Position numbers and translations under genes: made by a program. A stretch of DNA of 64,000 nucleotides, from positions 30,234-94,233 of the forward strand of contig NZ_JACSKZ010000006.1 in the NCBI RefSeq assembly GCF_018617875.1. Direction: 5' to 3'. The notes under the pieces were generated by a model. That model worked only from the letters and a program-made list of their open reading frames with translations. It had not been told where the DNA came from and did no database searches. Source of the stretch: Exiguobacterium algae (GTDB lineage: Bacteria > Bacillota > Bacilli > Exiguobacteriales > Exiguobacteriaceae). The stretch's first letter is position 1, and each line of letters opens with the position of its first letter. Positions 17,795-26,055 of this stretch are shown here, piece after piece.

Positions 17795-18660
17795 ATATTT
17801 CTTGGGGCAATCACGACTTGTCAATTGCAATATATGATGGTGAATTCAATGTGATTCATTTTGAGAGTCAACGGGACTATCAGTTATGGAATGAGCCAAT
17901 CATGCGCCTTGTTAAGCAAGTAAAAGGGGATATCGAAATTGATATTAATGTTTGTTCTGAGGATGGGAAGGAGCTGAAGCCATCTCAAATACTTTATATA
18001 AGTGCCACGAATCAAGATGCTTTGGAACAACGTGCTCTCCTAAAGCTGATTCACGGAAGAATCCGTGACATCATTGAGCAAAACCCAATCTTGTTCGAAA
18101 CGTATGAAGAAATTCACGCTCAGCTTGTTCACCTATTCAGTTCGACCTATTTTGAGGATACTTTAAGGGGATTTGAACTCGATTTTGATGTCGAACGTCT
18201 CAGTTTAATCAAATTAATCGAAGCGATCCCGTTTGAAGTTGTACCTGAAAACGGTGAGAACTGGGAAGTGAATTCTCGGAAAATCAAGGAAACGATTATA
18301 TCGCTGCACATAGAAGCAAATCCTGATTGTCAGCTCATTATTCTCGATTATCCAGAGCATAGAATGTCAATTCGTGAAAAACAGAAGTTTATCGAGTATT
18401 TGAAAACGCTATCTCAGACGGTCCTCATTGTGACAAGTGATTATCATTTCTTAAAAGCTGTGAATCATGTTGACCATCTACAAATGATCAGTGATTTAGG
18501 TGAACGGTATCCGATTTCTGAAGTGGTTCTGGAACAACAGCTCTTCTATTCTGAAGACGCAGGTGTATTAGAAAAGACACTTGCACAGATGTTGGGAGTT
18601 GTTTCATTTTATTCTTCAGAAGAGCAAAAAGCGATTGAAAGTGTGTTGAAACAATTATAA
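17791..18660 (+). CDS. csn2: CRISPR adaptation protein Csn2
   Basis: A 289-residue protein in the position that defines type II-A (after cas2, before the array). Csn2 forms tetrameric rings that bind DNA ends during spacer acquisition. Typical features are the beta-rich start (SIAIYDGEFNVIHFESQRDYQLWNEPI), acidic residues, and the late strand LIILDYPEHRMS followed by TVLIVTSDYHFL. It is longer than the common 220-residue Csn2 and shorter than the Csn2 forms of over 300 residues, so the subfamily is uncertain. The leader begins immediately after the stop. Confidence 0.85.
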   Translation: MNISWGNHDLSIAIYDGEFNVIHFESQRDYQLWNEPIMRLVKQVKGDIEIDINVCSEDGKELKPSQILYISATNQDALEQRALLKLIHGRIRDIIEQNPILFETYEEIHAQLVHLFSSTYFEDTLRGFELDFDVERLSLIKLIEAIPFEVVPENGENWEVNSRKIKETIISLHIEANPDCQLIILDYPEHRMSIREKQKFIEYLKTLSQTVLIVTSDYHFLKAVNHVDHLQMISDLGERYPISEVVLEQQLFYSEDAGVLEKTLAQMLGVVSFYSSEEQKAIESVLKQL

Positions 18661-18728
18661 AAAAGATGGGAAGACTGCTTCTTCTGCTTCTAAAAGGCTG
18701 AAACCTAAAATTAAACCTGTAATTTGAG
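18661..18728 (+). promoter_or_regulatory. CRISPR leader with anchoring sequence ATTTGAG
   Basis: A 68-bp stretch between csn2 and the first repeat. Its last seven bases are ATTTGAG, identical to the leader-anchoring sequence that directs spacer insertion in streptococcal type II-A systems. This sets the orientation: new spacers enter at the csn2 side. Confidence 0.75.
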
Positions 18729-19740
18729 GTTTTAGACCTGTGTAGTTTTAGAGCAGTAGACAGCTGGATGCTCTCCAGTTCCTCCGCGCTCGGCGTTTTA
18801 GACCTGTGTAGTTTTAGAGCAGTAGACAGCAGCATCACCTCGCGTTGCATCGCTTTGACCGTTTTAGACCTGTGTAGTTTTAGAGCAGTAGACAGCACTT
18901 AATGGTTCCAATGTATTCTTAGTTCGGTTTTAGACCTGTGTAGTTTTAGAGCAGTAGACAGCTGCCTCAGACGGGAACGCGATGGTCTTATAGTTTTAGA
19001 CCTGTGTAGTTTTAGAGCAGTAGACAGCAAACGAATCAGAATAATCGACCGATTCCAAGTTTTAGACCTGTGTAGTTTTAGAGCAGTAGACAGCAACGTG
19101 TCGAAGAATACACCGCATTTTTGCGTTTTAGACCTGTGTAGTTTTAGAGCAGTAGACAGCCGCATCCATCAAGTGATTGTATTCATCGATGTTTTAGACC
19201 TGTGTAGTTTTAGAGCAGTAGACAGCCAGCGACTTCGGCGGCTCTTTGACAAGTTCGTTTTAGACCTGTGTAGTTTTAGAGCAGTAGACAGCTTGGCAGA
19301 CGTAGCAACTTCAGTATCAAACGTTTTAGACCTGTGTAGTTTTAGAGCAGTAGACAGCGCTGATGCCACTCCTGTTGCGCTTTCGTCAGTTTTAGACCTG
19401 TGTAGTTTTAGAGCAGTAGACAGCCTCGCGCAGTTGGAAGAAGTTCCCCCCGCGTTTTAGACCTGTGTAGTTTTAGAGCAGTAGACAGCATCCGTCAAAG
19501 ACCTGGCGCTCGGCATTCAGTTTTAGACCTGTGTAGTTTTAGAGCAGTAGATAGCAGCCGATGCCTCACATTTTGTCTCGGTTGTGTTTTAGACCTGTGT
19601 AGTTTTAGAGCAGTAGATAGCCCGACCAGGTTGAACTCCTGCGTCTGGTACGTTTTAGACCTGTGTAGTTTTAGAGCAGTAGATAGCTTGAAACGAATCA
19701 TCGAAGAGCACGTGAAAGTTTTAGACCTGTGTAATTTTAT
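18729..19740 (+). CRISPR. Type II-A CRISPR array, 15 spacers
   Basis: Fifteen intact 36-nt repeats plus a degenerate final one. Repeat starts are 18729, 18795, 18861, 18927, 18993, 19059, 19125, 19191, 19257, 19323, 19389, 19454, 19520, 19586, 19652 and 19718. The repeat begins GTTTTAGACCTGTGTAG and ends GAGCAGTAGACAGC. Spacers are 30 nt, except one of 29 nt (19425-19453). The three distal full repeats have T instead of C at repeat position 33. The last repeat keeps about 23 nt with one substitution and then decays, marking the old end. No spacer obviously matches elsewhere in the window. Confidence 0.98.
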
Positions 19741-19753
19741 TTTTGACTAACTT

Positions 19754-19786
19754 AAAAGCCGTTCTGAGACCTCAGAACGGCTTTTT
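19754..19786. terminator. Bidirectional terminator between the array and the MFS gene
   Basis: Fifteen-base-pair stem (AAAAGCCGTTCTGAG and its complement) with a 2-nt loop as drawn and a T run on the plus side. Confidence 0.8.
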
Positions 19787-19790
19787 ACAA

Positions 19791-21287
19791 TTAATTCGCT
19801 TCTTTCAATTCTTCCACAGTTTCTTCGTTAAAGTCGAGTTTCTTCACGTCGACGCGTTTCACGAAGAATGCCAGGAGGAGGGCCAACAGGTTCATCCCCA
19901 AGGCGACGAAGAACGAATATTGAATTCCGGCAAGCAGTGCTTGTTGGGTGATTGCACCCATCGTGCCCTCTGTTAACGTTGCAGGGTCGATCCCTGTCAT
20001 CAATGACTCGGCTTCCGTTTTCGTGACCGAGTTCATGATTGTCACGAGGACGGCTGTTCCGATGGCACCCGACACTTGCTGGGCCGTGTTGTTGATGGCC
20101 GTTCCGTGTGGGTTGAGATGGGTCGGCAACTGGTTGAGTCCGTTTGTCATGATCGGCATCATGACCATCGACATTCCGAACATGCGGAGCGTATACGTTA
20201 AGACGATATACGTGTAGGTCGAATCAAGTTGTACGTGTGCGAGCATATACGTCGAAACGGCTGTGATCGATAGCCCGATGATGGCAAGCAGTTTTGGACC
20301 GAACCGGTCAAAGAGTTTCCCGGTGATCGGTGACATGATGCCCATGATCAATGCCCCAGGGAGCAACATGAGTCCGGAATGGAGCGGCGAGATGCCGCGT
20401 ACACTTTGGACGTATGCCGGTGTCAAAATCATCCCGGAGAACATGGCGACCGCATTGACGATTGCAATGACAGAAGCAAGTGCGAACATCGGATGTTTAT
20501 AAGCGCGTAAGTCGAGAAGCGGTTTCTCCATGTTGAGCTGACGGATGACGAAAGCAACAAGTGAAATGCCACCGACAATCAAAGTCGTCAAGACGATCGT
20601 GTCGTCCCAACCGTCAGAGCTGGCCGAGCTGACACCGTACAAGATGCCCCCGAATCCAAGTGTTGATAAGACGAGGGATACATAATCGAGCGATTGATCT
20701 TTGTTTTGGACCATGACATTCTCCGCTTTCCAAATCGCCAGTCCGAGACCGAGGATCGCAAGCGGCAAGATCATTTCAAACAACACACGCCAGTCATAGT
20801 ATTCTACGATGTATCCGGAAAGCGTCGGTCCGATTGCGGGTGCCGAGATCATGACGAGACCGAAAATCCCCATTGCCGCGCCACGTTTTTCACGCGGGAA
20901 GCTGACGAGCATGACGTTCATGAGGAGTGGTCCAAGCGTCGAAGCACCGGCTGCCTGAATCATCCGCCCCGTGAGCAACCAGCTGAAGTTCGGAGAAAAG
21001 GCTGCGATAGCTGTCCCGACTGTGAAAATCGCCATCGAGGTGATGAACAGGTTTCGGTTCGAGAAGCGGGTGATCAAATACGCAGATGCCGGTACGAGTA
21101 CCCCAGTGACGAGCATAAAGCCGGTCGCGAGCCATTGGACCGTTGAATAGTCGGCAATCTCAAGGTCAATCATAATCGACGGGAGCGCGACGTTAAGTAG
21201 AGAGTTGTTCAAAAAGGCGATAAACGCCCCTGCAAAAAGAACCGCTAACATGATATAAGGCGGCTTCTTTTGAAATTCTGGTTTCAT
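19791..21287 (-). CDS. MFS drug efflux transporter, DHA2 (EmrB/QacA) family
   Basis: A 498-residue, 14-helix proton antiporter. Motif A appears as VTGVLVPASAYLITRFSNR, motif C as GPTLSGYI, and the NVALPSIMIDL segment in helix 1 is typical of DHA2 transporters such as EmrB, LmrB and QacA. Start ATG follows AAAGGAG. The divergent TetR gene (21444) is the probable repressor. Substrates are likely hydrophobic drugs, but this cannot be specified. Confidence 0.92.
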   Translation of the reverse strand: MKPEFQKKPPYIMLAVLFAGAFIAFLNNSLLNVALPSIMIDLEIADYSTVQWLATGFMLVTGVLVPASAYLITRFSNRNLFITSMAIFTVGTAIAAFSPNFSWLLTGRMIQAAGASTLGPLLMNVMLVSFPREKRGAAMGIFGLVMISAPAIGPTLSGYIVEYYDWRVLFEMILPLAILGLGLAIWKAENVMVQNKDQSLDYVSLVLSTLGFGGILYGVSSASSDGWDDTIVLTTLIVGGISLVAFVIRQLNMEKPLLDLRAYKHPMFALASVIAIVNAVAMFSGMILTPAYVQSVRGISPLHSGLMLLPGALIMGIMSPITGKLFDRFGPKLLAIIGLSITAVSTYMLAHVQLDSTYTYIVLTYTLRMFGMSMVMMPIMTNGLNQLPTHLNPHGTAINNTAQQVSGAIGTAVLVTIMNSVTKTEAESLMTGIDPATLTEGTMGAITQQALLAGIQYSFFVALGMNLLALLLAFFVKRVDVKKLDFNEETVEELKEAN

Positions 21288-21346
21288 AGAAGATTTCTCC
21301 TTTATAATCTAAATAGTTATATGTTTGTAAATGTCGATGAAATGAT

Positions 21347-21365
21347 TTTATACCTGGCGTATAAA
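21347..21365. promoter_or_regulatory. Candidate TetR operator
   Basis: Perfect inverted repeat TTTATAC-CTGGC-GTATAAA in the divergent region between the MFS and TetR genes. Confidence 0.5.
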
Positions 21366-21378
21366 TAAAGCAACTATT

Positions 21379-21406
21379 TTGTACTGCTAGTTCAAAATGG
21401 TATACT
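21379..21406 (+). promoter_or_regulatory. Promoter of the TetR gene
   Basis: TTGTAC, 16-nt spacer, TATACT, about 38 nt upstream of the start codon. Confidence 0.45.
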
Positions 21407-21443
21407 GAATCCACAATAGATCAGAAGAACGGAGTAACAATGA

Positions 21444-22316
21444 ATGAAAGATAAAAAACGAAAAGTTGCCGATATTGCGATGACCTTATTTATCGAGAAT
21501 GGTGTTCAGCAGACGTCCGTCCAGGAAATTATCGAGCGTGCGAACATCTCAAAAGGGACATTTTATAATTATTTCGCTTCGAAAACAGACTGTGTGGCAA
21601 GTATTCTGGAGAACTTGCGATATGACGCCGCCCAGCGACGCATCGAGATGCAGATGGGGCGGGACAAGCGTGATAAAGACGTGTTTATCGAGCAGATTTC
21701 AATTCTGATTCGATTGAACGAGGAGCGGAACCTATACGCTTTGTTCGAGTCCATTATGTCTTCCAGTGAAGCGGAGTTGAAAAAACTCGTCCTCCAGCAC
21801 CGGGTGTATGAGATTGAATGGATTGCGATGCGTTTGACCGAAATCATCGGCGAGGAGATTCGTCCGTACTCGGTTGAATTGACGGTCCTCTTTAACGGGA
21901 TGTTGCAGCACATCCTGTTTACAAATCGCATCACCAACTCCGCCTATTCACCGCAAAAGGTTGTCCGCAATCTCTATGCGTACGTCGAATTGATGGCAAA
22001 ACGAATGGTTCAAACCGGGGAGCATGTGTTGAATCCGGTGACAGTCGATCAAATGCGGGGGACAACGGATAAGCATTTGATCACGCTGGAAGAATTAGTC
22101 GAGATGGCCGGTCAAATTGAAGCGAATGTCGACATGACAGAGGAACAACGCGATTTATTCGAAGCGATCACGTTTGAACTCCGGCAGGATCGCTTGCGAA
22201 AAATTGTGTTAGAACAACTTCTCAAGCCGTTCCAAAGGTTGTTTAAAGGTGTCACGGGCGAAACCGAGGTACAAAAGTTCACCAACCTCGTTTGGCTGTA
22301 TACCAGAACGCATTGA
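21444..22316 (+). CDS. TetR-family transcriptional regulator
   Basis: A 290-residue regulator. The N-terminal TetR domain is clear (ADIAMTLFIENGVQQTSVQEI, then ANISKGTFYNYFASKTDCV). The C-terminal part is longer than the usual 140-150 residues by about 90, with an extra helical segment (EELVEMAGQIEANVDMTEEQRD). An out-of-frame ATG precedes the chosen ATG by 4 nt; the CGGAG site fits the chosen one. It probably represses the divergent MFS pump. The ligand is unknown. Confidence 0.88.
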   Translation: MKDKKRKVADIAMTLFIENGVQQTSVQEIIERANISKGTFYNYFASKTDCVASILENLRYDAAQRRIEMQMGRDKRDKDVFIEQISILIRLNEERNLYALFESIMSSSEAELKKLVLQHRVYEIEWIAMRLTEIIGEEIRPYSVELTVLFNGMLQHILFTNRITNSAYSPQKVVRNLYAYVELMAKRMVQTGEHVLNPVTVDQMRGTTDKHLITLEELVEMAGQIEANVDMTEEQRDLFEAITFELRQDRLRKIVLEQLLKPFQRLFKGVTGETEVQKFTNLVWLYTRTH

Positions 22317-22375
22317 ATCCAAGTACCTATTTTAAAGAAAAAATTCGTGGGTAATAGGAATTAGGTGAAAAGTTA

Positions 22376-22389
22376 GGTAAAGCGCTACC
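22376..22389. promoter_or_regulatory. Possible LacI/CcpA-type operator
   Basis: GGTAAAGCGCTACC: an AGCGCT core with GGT/ACC flanks, about 185 bp upstream of the LacI-type gene. It is less symmetrical than the 22542 site, so the call is tentative. Confidence 0.3.
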
Positions 22390-22541
22390 AAAGTATGCAA
22401 ATCAGACACAGGAATGACATAAGTACGTAATGGTGCAGTAATATAGAAGAAACGCGGAAAAAGAAAATTATTCAAAAATATTCATCGAAAATCGCCGAAA
22501 AAGAATTGATTCCTACAAATTCATGCGCTACAATCGAAGTA

Positions 22542-22557
22542 CCGAAAGCGCTTTCGG
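22542..22557. promoter_or_regulatory. LacI-family operator (autoregulatory)
   Basis: Perfect 16-bp palindrome CCGAAAGCGCTTTCGG, 15 bp upstream of the LacI-type regulator start. The same core occurs at 23674 and 23708 before the ABC operon. Confidence 0.75.
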
Positions 22558-22572
22558 GAAGAGGAGAATGAC

Positions 22573-23586
22573 ATGGGTACGATTTACGATTTAGCCAAAA
22601 AAACCGGGTTCTCGATTACAACCGTGTCCAAGGCGTTGAACAACTACAAGGACGTGAGCGAGAAGACGAGAGCCAAAATCCTACAAGCCGCTGTTGAGAT
22701 GGACTATCTACCGAACGCACATGCCCAGTCGTTATCAACGAAAAAATCGTGGGCGATCGGCGTCATGTTCTCAGAAGCAAATGAAGTCGGGATGAAACAC
22801 CCGTTCTTCAACGGTATTATCGAAAGCTTTCGTCATGCGACAGAGGAGCAAGGTTACGATTTAATCTTCGCCTCGCGTAATCTGAGAAACCGTGACATGA
22901 GCTATCTCGAACATTTTAAACACCGTGCGGTCGACGGCATCGTCGTCATCTGCTCGGATCGAATGGATGAGCAAGTTCAAGAACTCATGCGAAGCGACAT
23001 CCCGATTGTCGTCGTCGATATGGACAGCGCTGACTGTAGCGTCGTCTATTCGGACAACATTGAAGGCGCACGCCTCGCTGTGAACTACTTGTACGAACTC
23101 GGACATCGAAAAATTGCTCACCTCGCTGGGGATGAGACGACAGACGCGGGAACTGCGCGAGTCGAAGGATACAAGCTTGCGATGCAAGGATTGGATCTGC
23201 CGATTCAACCGGGATATCTCGTGAACGCCGGCTTCTTCTCTGTCGAAGAGGGTAAACAAGCGATGCAGCAGCTGCTCGATCTTGAAGATCGACCAACCGC
23301 CGTATTCGTGGCCGGAGATCAGATGGCCATCGGTGCAATCGAGGCTATACATGAAAACGGTCTCCACGTACCTAACGACATTTCCGTCATCGGGTACGAC
23401 GATATTGAAATGATCCAATACATTACACCGAAGCTGACGACAATCCGTCAAGATACTGATGAGATTGGCGAAGCAGCCGCAGAACTTTTACTAGAACAAA
23501 TGACCGCGAAGGAGCGTTCGCAAGAACGTCGCATCATCCCGGTCAAATTGATTGAAAGGGCGTCTTGTGCGCCTGTGAAAGAGTGA
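22573..23586 (+). CDS. LacI-family transcriptional regulator (beta-glucoside operon)
   Basis: A 337-residue repressor. The N-terminal LacI helix-turn-helix with hinge reads TIYDLAKKTGFSITTVSKALN. A periplasmic-binding-like sugar domain follows (IVVVDMDSADCSVVYSDNIEGA, VFVAGDQMAIGAIEAIHENG, ISVIGYDDIEMIQYITPKLTT). It precedes an ABC sugar operon and a GH1 beta-glucosidase on the same strand, and matching palindromes flank it. It therefore most likely represses that operon and itself in the absence of a beta-linked disaccharide. Confidence 0.9.
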   Translation: MGTIYDLAKKTGFSITTVSKALNNYKDVSEKTRAKILQAAVEMDYLPNAHAQSLSTKKSWAIGVMFSEANEVGMKHPFFNGIIESFRHATEEQGYDLIFASRNLRNRDMSYLEHFKHRAVDGIVVICSDRMDEQVQELMRSDIPIVVVDMDSADCSVVYSDNIEGARLAVNYLYELGHRKIAHLAGDETTDAGTARVEGYKLAMQGLDLPIQPGYLVNAGFFSVEEGKQAMQQLLDLEDRPTAVFVAGDQMAIGAIEAIHENGLHVPNDISVIGYDDIEMIQYITPKLTTIRQDTDEIGEAAAELLLEQMTAKERSQERRIIPVKLIERASCAPVKE

Positions 23587-23673
23587 AATACATGTAATGA
23601 TATTTCGAAGTCGCTCTCTTCTCTTCAGAAGATGGAGGGAAGAGCGCGATTTCGAAAGTCATTTCGCAGTAAA

Positions 23674-23723
23674 TCGAAAACGCTTTCGATATTTTATTTC
23701 GAACAAACCGAAAGCGCTTTCGA
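23674..23723. promoter_or_regulatory. Two LacI operators upstream of the ABC sugar operon
   Basis: TCGAAAACGCTTTCGA (23674-23689) and CCGAAAGCGCTTTCGA (23708-23723), centred 34 bp apart. A weaker related site, GCAAACGCTTTC, follows at 23743. Spacing of about three helical turns would favour cooperative binding. Some of these could also be bound by CcpA, since cre sites share the same core. Confidence 0.7.
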
Positions 23724-23784
23724 CAATTTTTACCCTCTTCTTGCAAACGCTTTCTACTATTTTTAAAAAGGATGGGAACAACAC

Positions 23785-25092
23785 ATGCGTAAATTAGTTA
23801 GCTTACTTACAATTGGAGCACTTTCAGTTGGCGTCTTGAGCGCTTGCTCTGACAGCAGCAGTGAAGGATCTTCAGATGCTAAAAAAGACGACGTCTTGAA
23901 AATCTGGTCGTTCACAGATGAATTGAAAGAACCAATCAAAACATACGAAGAGCGTAACGGTGTGAAAGTCGAATTGACAATCGTACCAACAGCTGACTAC
24001 CCAACGAAGTTGAAGCCAGCTCTTGAAAGCGGCGTCGGCGCACCTGACGTCTTCACTGGTGAAATCGCGTTCCTCAAACAATGGGTTGACGCTGGATACT
24101 GGGAAAACCTTTCACAAGAGCCATACAACGCAGATGAAGCTGCTGACGACATCGTTCCTTACGTCTTCGACCTTGGGAAAGATAAAGACGGCAACGTTCG
24201 TGCCCTTTCATGGCAAACAACTCCAGGTGGGATCTACTACAAACGTAGCTTAGCAAAAGAAGCACTTGGTACAGATGATCCAAAAGAAGTCGGCGAAATG
24301 ATGAGCACGATGGACGGACTCTTCGAAGTCGGTGAGAAGTTGAAAGAAAAAGGCTACAAACTCTTCCCAGACGAAGGTTCAATCCGTTGGTTCGCACAAG
24401 GTGCTGACCCACAAGCATGGGTAAACGAAGACAACGAACTCGTCTTGACTGAAGGAAAACAAAAGTACTTCGAATACGCGAAAGAGCTTCGTGAGCGTGG
24501 TCTTACTGCCCTCGCGCCAGAATGGTCACCATCTTGGTTCGAAGGAATGGACAAGCCGATCAAAGTTAAAGAAGGCGGAAAAGAAACTGAAACACAAGTC
24601 TTCTCATATGTCCTCCCAACATGGGGTCTTCACGCTGTCTTGAAAGAGAACGCGAAAGAAACTGCTGGTGACTGGGCTGTAACAAGCGGACCAAGCCCGT
24701 ACTTCTGGGGCGGTACATGGGTCGGTGTTTACAAAGACTCTAAGAACAAAGAAGCAGCATACGATTTCGTTAAACTCATGACACAAGACGAAGAGTTCTT
24801 GACAGACTGGGCGAAAGAAACAGGTGACGTTCTTGCCTTCACACCAGTAACTGAGAAGATCAAAGATGATTTCAGCGATGAGTTCCTCGGCGGACAGAAC
24901 AACTACGAGTTCTTCCTCGGCGAAGCAGATTCAATCAAGCCAGGGATCGTTACGAAGTACGACCAACAGCTCGACACACTTTACGGTGCTGCGGTTACTT
25001 CATATGTAGAAGGTAAGAAATCAAAAGAAGAAGCAATCGAAGAATTCAAGAAACAAGCGAAAAACGCTTACCCAGACATCGTTGTTGACTGA
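23785..25092 (+). CDS. ABC transporter sugar-binding lipoprotein
   Basis: A 435-residue extracellular solute-binding protein of family 1. The signal peptide ends in the lipobox LSAC (Cys21), so the protein should be lipid-anchored outside the membrane. A serine-rich linker and the binding domains follow (KIWSFTDELKEPIKTYEERNG; GAPDVFTGEIAFLKQWVDAG; FYWGG-like FWGGTWVGVYKDSKN). The two permeases and a beta-glucosidase downstream suggest cellobiose or another beta-glucoside as ligand. Codons are more uniform than in neighbours, as expected for a highly expressed gene. Confidence 0.92.
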   Translation: MRKLVSLLTIGALSVGVLSACSDSSSEGSSDAKKDDVLKIWSFTDELKEPIKTYEERNGVKVELTIVPTADYPTKLKPALESGVGAPDVFTGEIAFLKQWVDAGYWENLSQEPYNADEAADDIVPYVFDLGKDKDGNVRALSWQTTPGGIYYKRSLAKEALGTDDPKEVGEMMSTMDGLFEVGEKLKEKGYKLFPDEGSIRWFAQGADPQAWVNEDNELVLTEGKQKYFEYAKELRERGLTALAPEWSPSWFEGMDKPIKVKEGGKETETQVFSYVLPTWGLHAVLKENAKETAGDWAVTSGPSPYFWGGTWVGVYKDSKNKEAAYDFVKLMTQDEEFLTDWAKETGDVLAFTPVTEKIKDDFSDEFLGGQNNYEFFLGEADSIKPGIVTKYDQQLDTLYGAAVTSYVEGKKSKEEAIEEFKKQAKNAYPDIVVD

Positions 25093-25104
25093 CGATGACT
25101 TACA

Positions 25105-25128
25105 CGAGGGAGGGGATTCCCTCCCTCG
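25105..25128 (+). terminator. Intra-operon stem-loop after the binding-protein gene
   Basis: Perfect 10-bp stem CGAGGGAGGG/CCCTCCCTCG, loop GATT, with only a weak T run. Such loops commonly stabilise the binding-protein mRNA and cause partial termination, giving less permease than binding protein. Confidence 0.65.
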
Positions 25129-25152
25129 GTTCTTATGGAAGGAGAAATACAC

Positions 25153-26052
25153 GTGAAAAAACTAGATCGTTACGGCTATCTGTTCATCGCCCCGTTCTGG
25201 GTCGTCTTCTTGACGTTCAGCATTTACCCGGTCTTCTTGACGCTTTACTATAGCTTCACGAACTATACCGGTAGCCCAGGAGAAGAGATTGTCGGATTTG
25301 CGAACTATGCACGGTTGTTGACGGACACATACTTCATCGAAGCGTTTTTCAACACCATCAAGATTTGGGGAATCAACTTCGCCTTGCAGATTGGAATGGC
25401 ACTTTTATTGGCGCTCTTGTTCTCAGATCTCCGTTTGAAGCTAAAAGGACTAAACTTCTTCCGTTCGTTCTTCTATCTTCCAAACTTGATCACAATCAGC
25501 TCGGTCGCGCTTTTATTCGGTATTTTGCTCGACTGGCAGCATGGTTCACTCAACATGGTGTTGATGAAAATCGGTTTGATCTCAGATCCAATCAACTGGT
25601 TGGCAGAGCCAGTGACGGCTCAATTGTCCGTCTCACTCATCCTGACATGGATGTGGTTCGGTCACTCCTTCATCATCGTGATGGCCGGTGTCTCGGGTAT
25701 CTCAACAGATTACTTCGAAGCCGCTCACATCGACGGTGCAAACCGTTGGCAAATGTTTACGAGGGTCACACTTCCCCTATTAAAACCGATTCTTTTATAC
25801 ATCATGATCACATCGCTCATCGGTGGACTTCAATTGTTCGACCTTCCGATGTTGATTACCGATGGAATTGGTTCACCAGACGGTTCATTGAACACGATGG
25901 TACTTTACTTGTATAACCAGGCCTTCAAGTACAACAACTACGGCTACGCATCAGCGGTCGCTTACGGCTTATTCTTGATCACACTCGTCTTCTCGGCGAT
26001 GGTCTTCAAAGGTATGTTCCGTAACGAACGCGCGGCAAAGAAGGAGGCGTAA
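25153..26052 (+). CDS. ABC sugar transporter permease (MalF/UgpA type)
   Basis: A 299-residue membrane protein with six helices and the EAA loop YFEAAHIDGANRWQMF that contacts the ATPase. GTG at 25153 is chosen because GGAAGGAG lies just upstream; the in-frame ATG at 25135 lies inside or before that site. It forms the transmembrane channel with the next gene product. Confidence 0.9.
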   Translation: MKKLDRYGYLFIAPFWVVFLTFSIYPVFLTLYYSFTNYTGSPGEEIVGFANYARLLTDTYFIEAFFNTIKIWGINFALQIGMALLLALLFSDLRLKLKGLNFFRSFFYLPNLITISSVALLFGILLDWQHGSLNMVLMKIGLISDPINWLAEPVTAQLSVSLILTWMWFGHSFIIVMAGVSGISTDYFEAAHIDGANRWQMFTRVTLPLLKPILLYIMITSLIGGLQLFDLPMLITDGIGSPDGSLNTMVLYLYNQAFKYNNYGYASAVAYGLFLITLVFSAMVFKGMFRNERAAKKEA

Positions 26053-26055
26053 GCA

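Noticed and set aside
18488..19701. Reading frames with repeated LSTALKLHRSKT or VLDLCSFRAVDS
   Set aside because: They are translations of the CRISPR repeats on either strand, not genes.
18765..19717. Self-targeting spacers within the window
   Set aside because: Reading the spacers against the window by eye showed no clear match. A full-genome alignment would be needed to exclude it.
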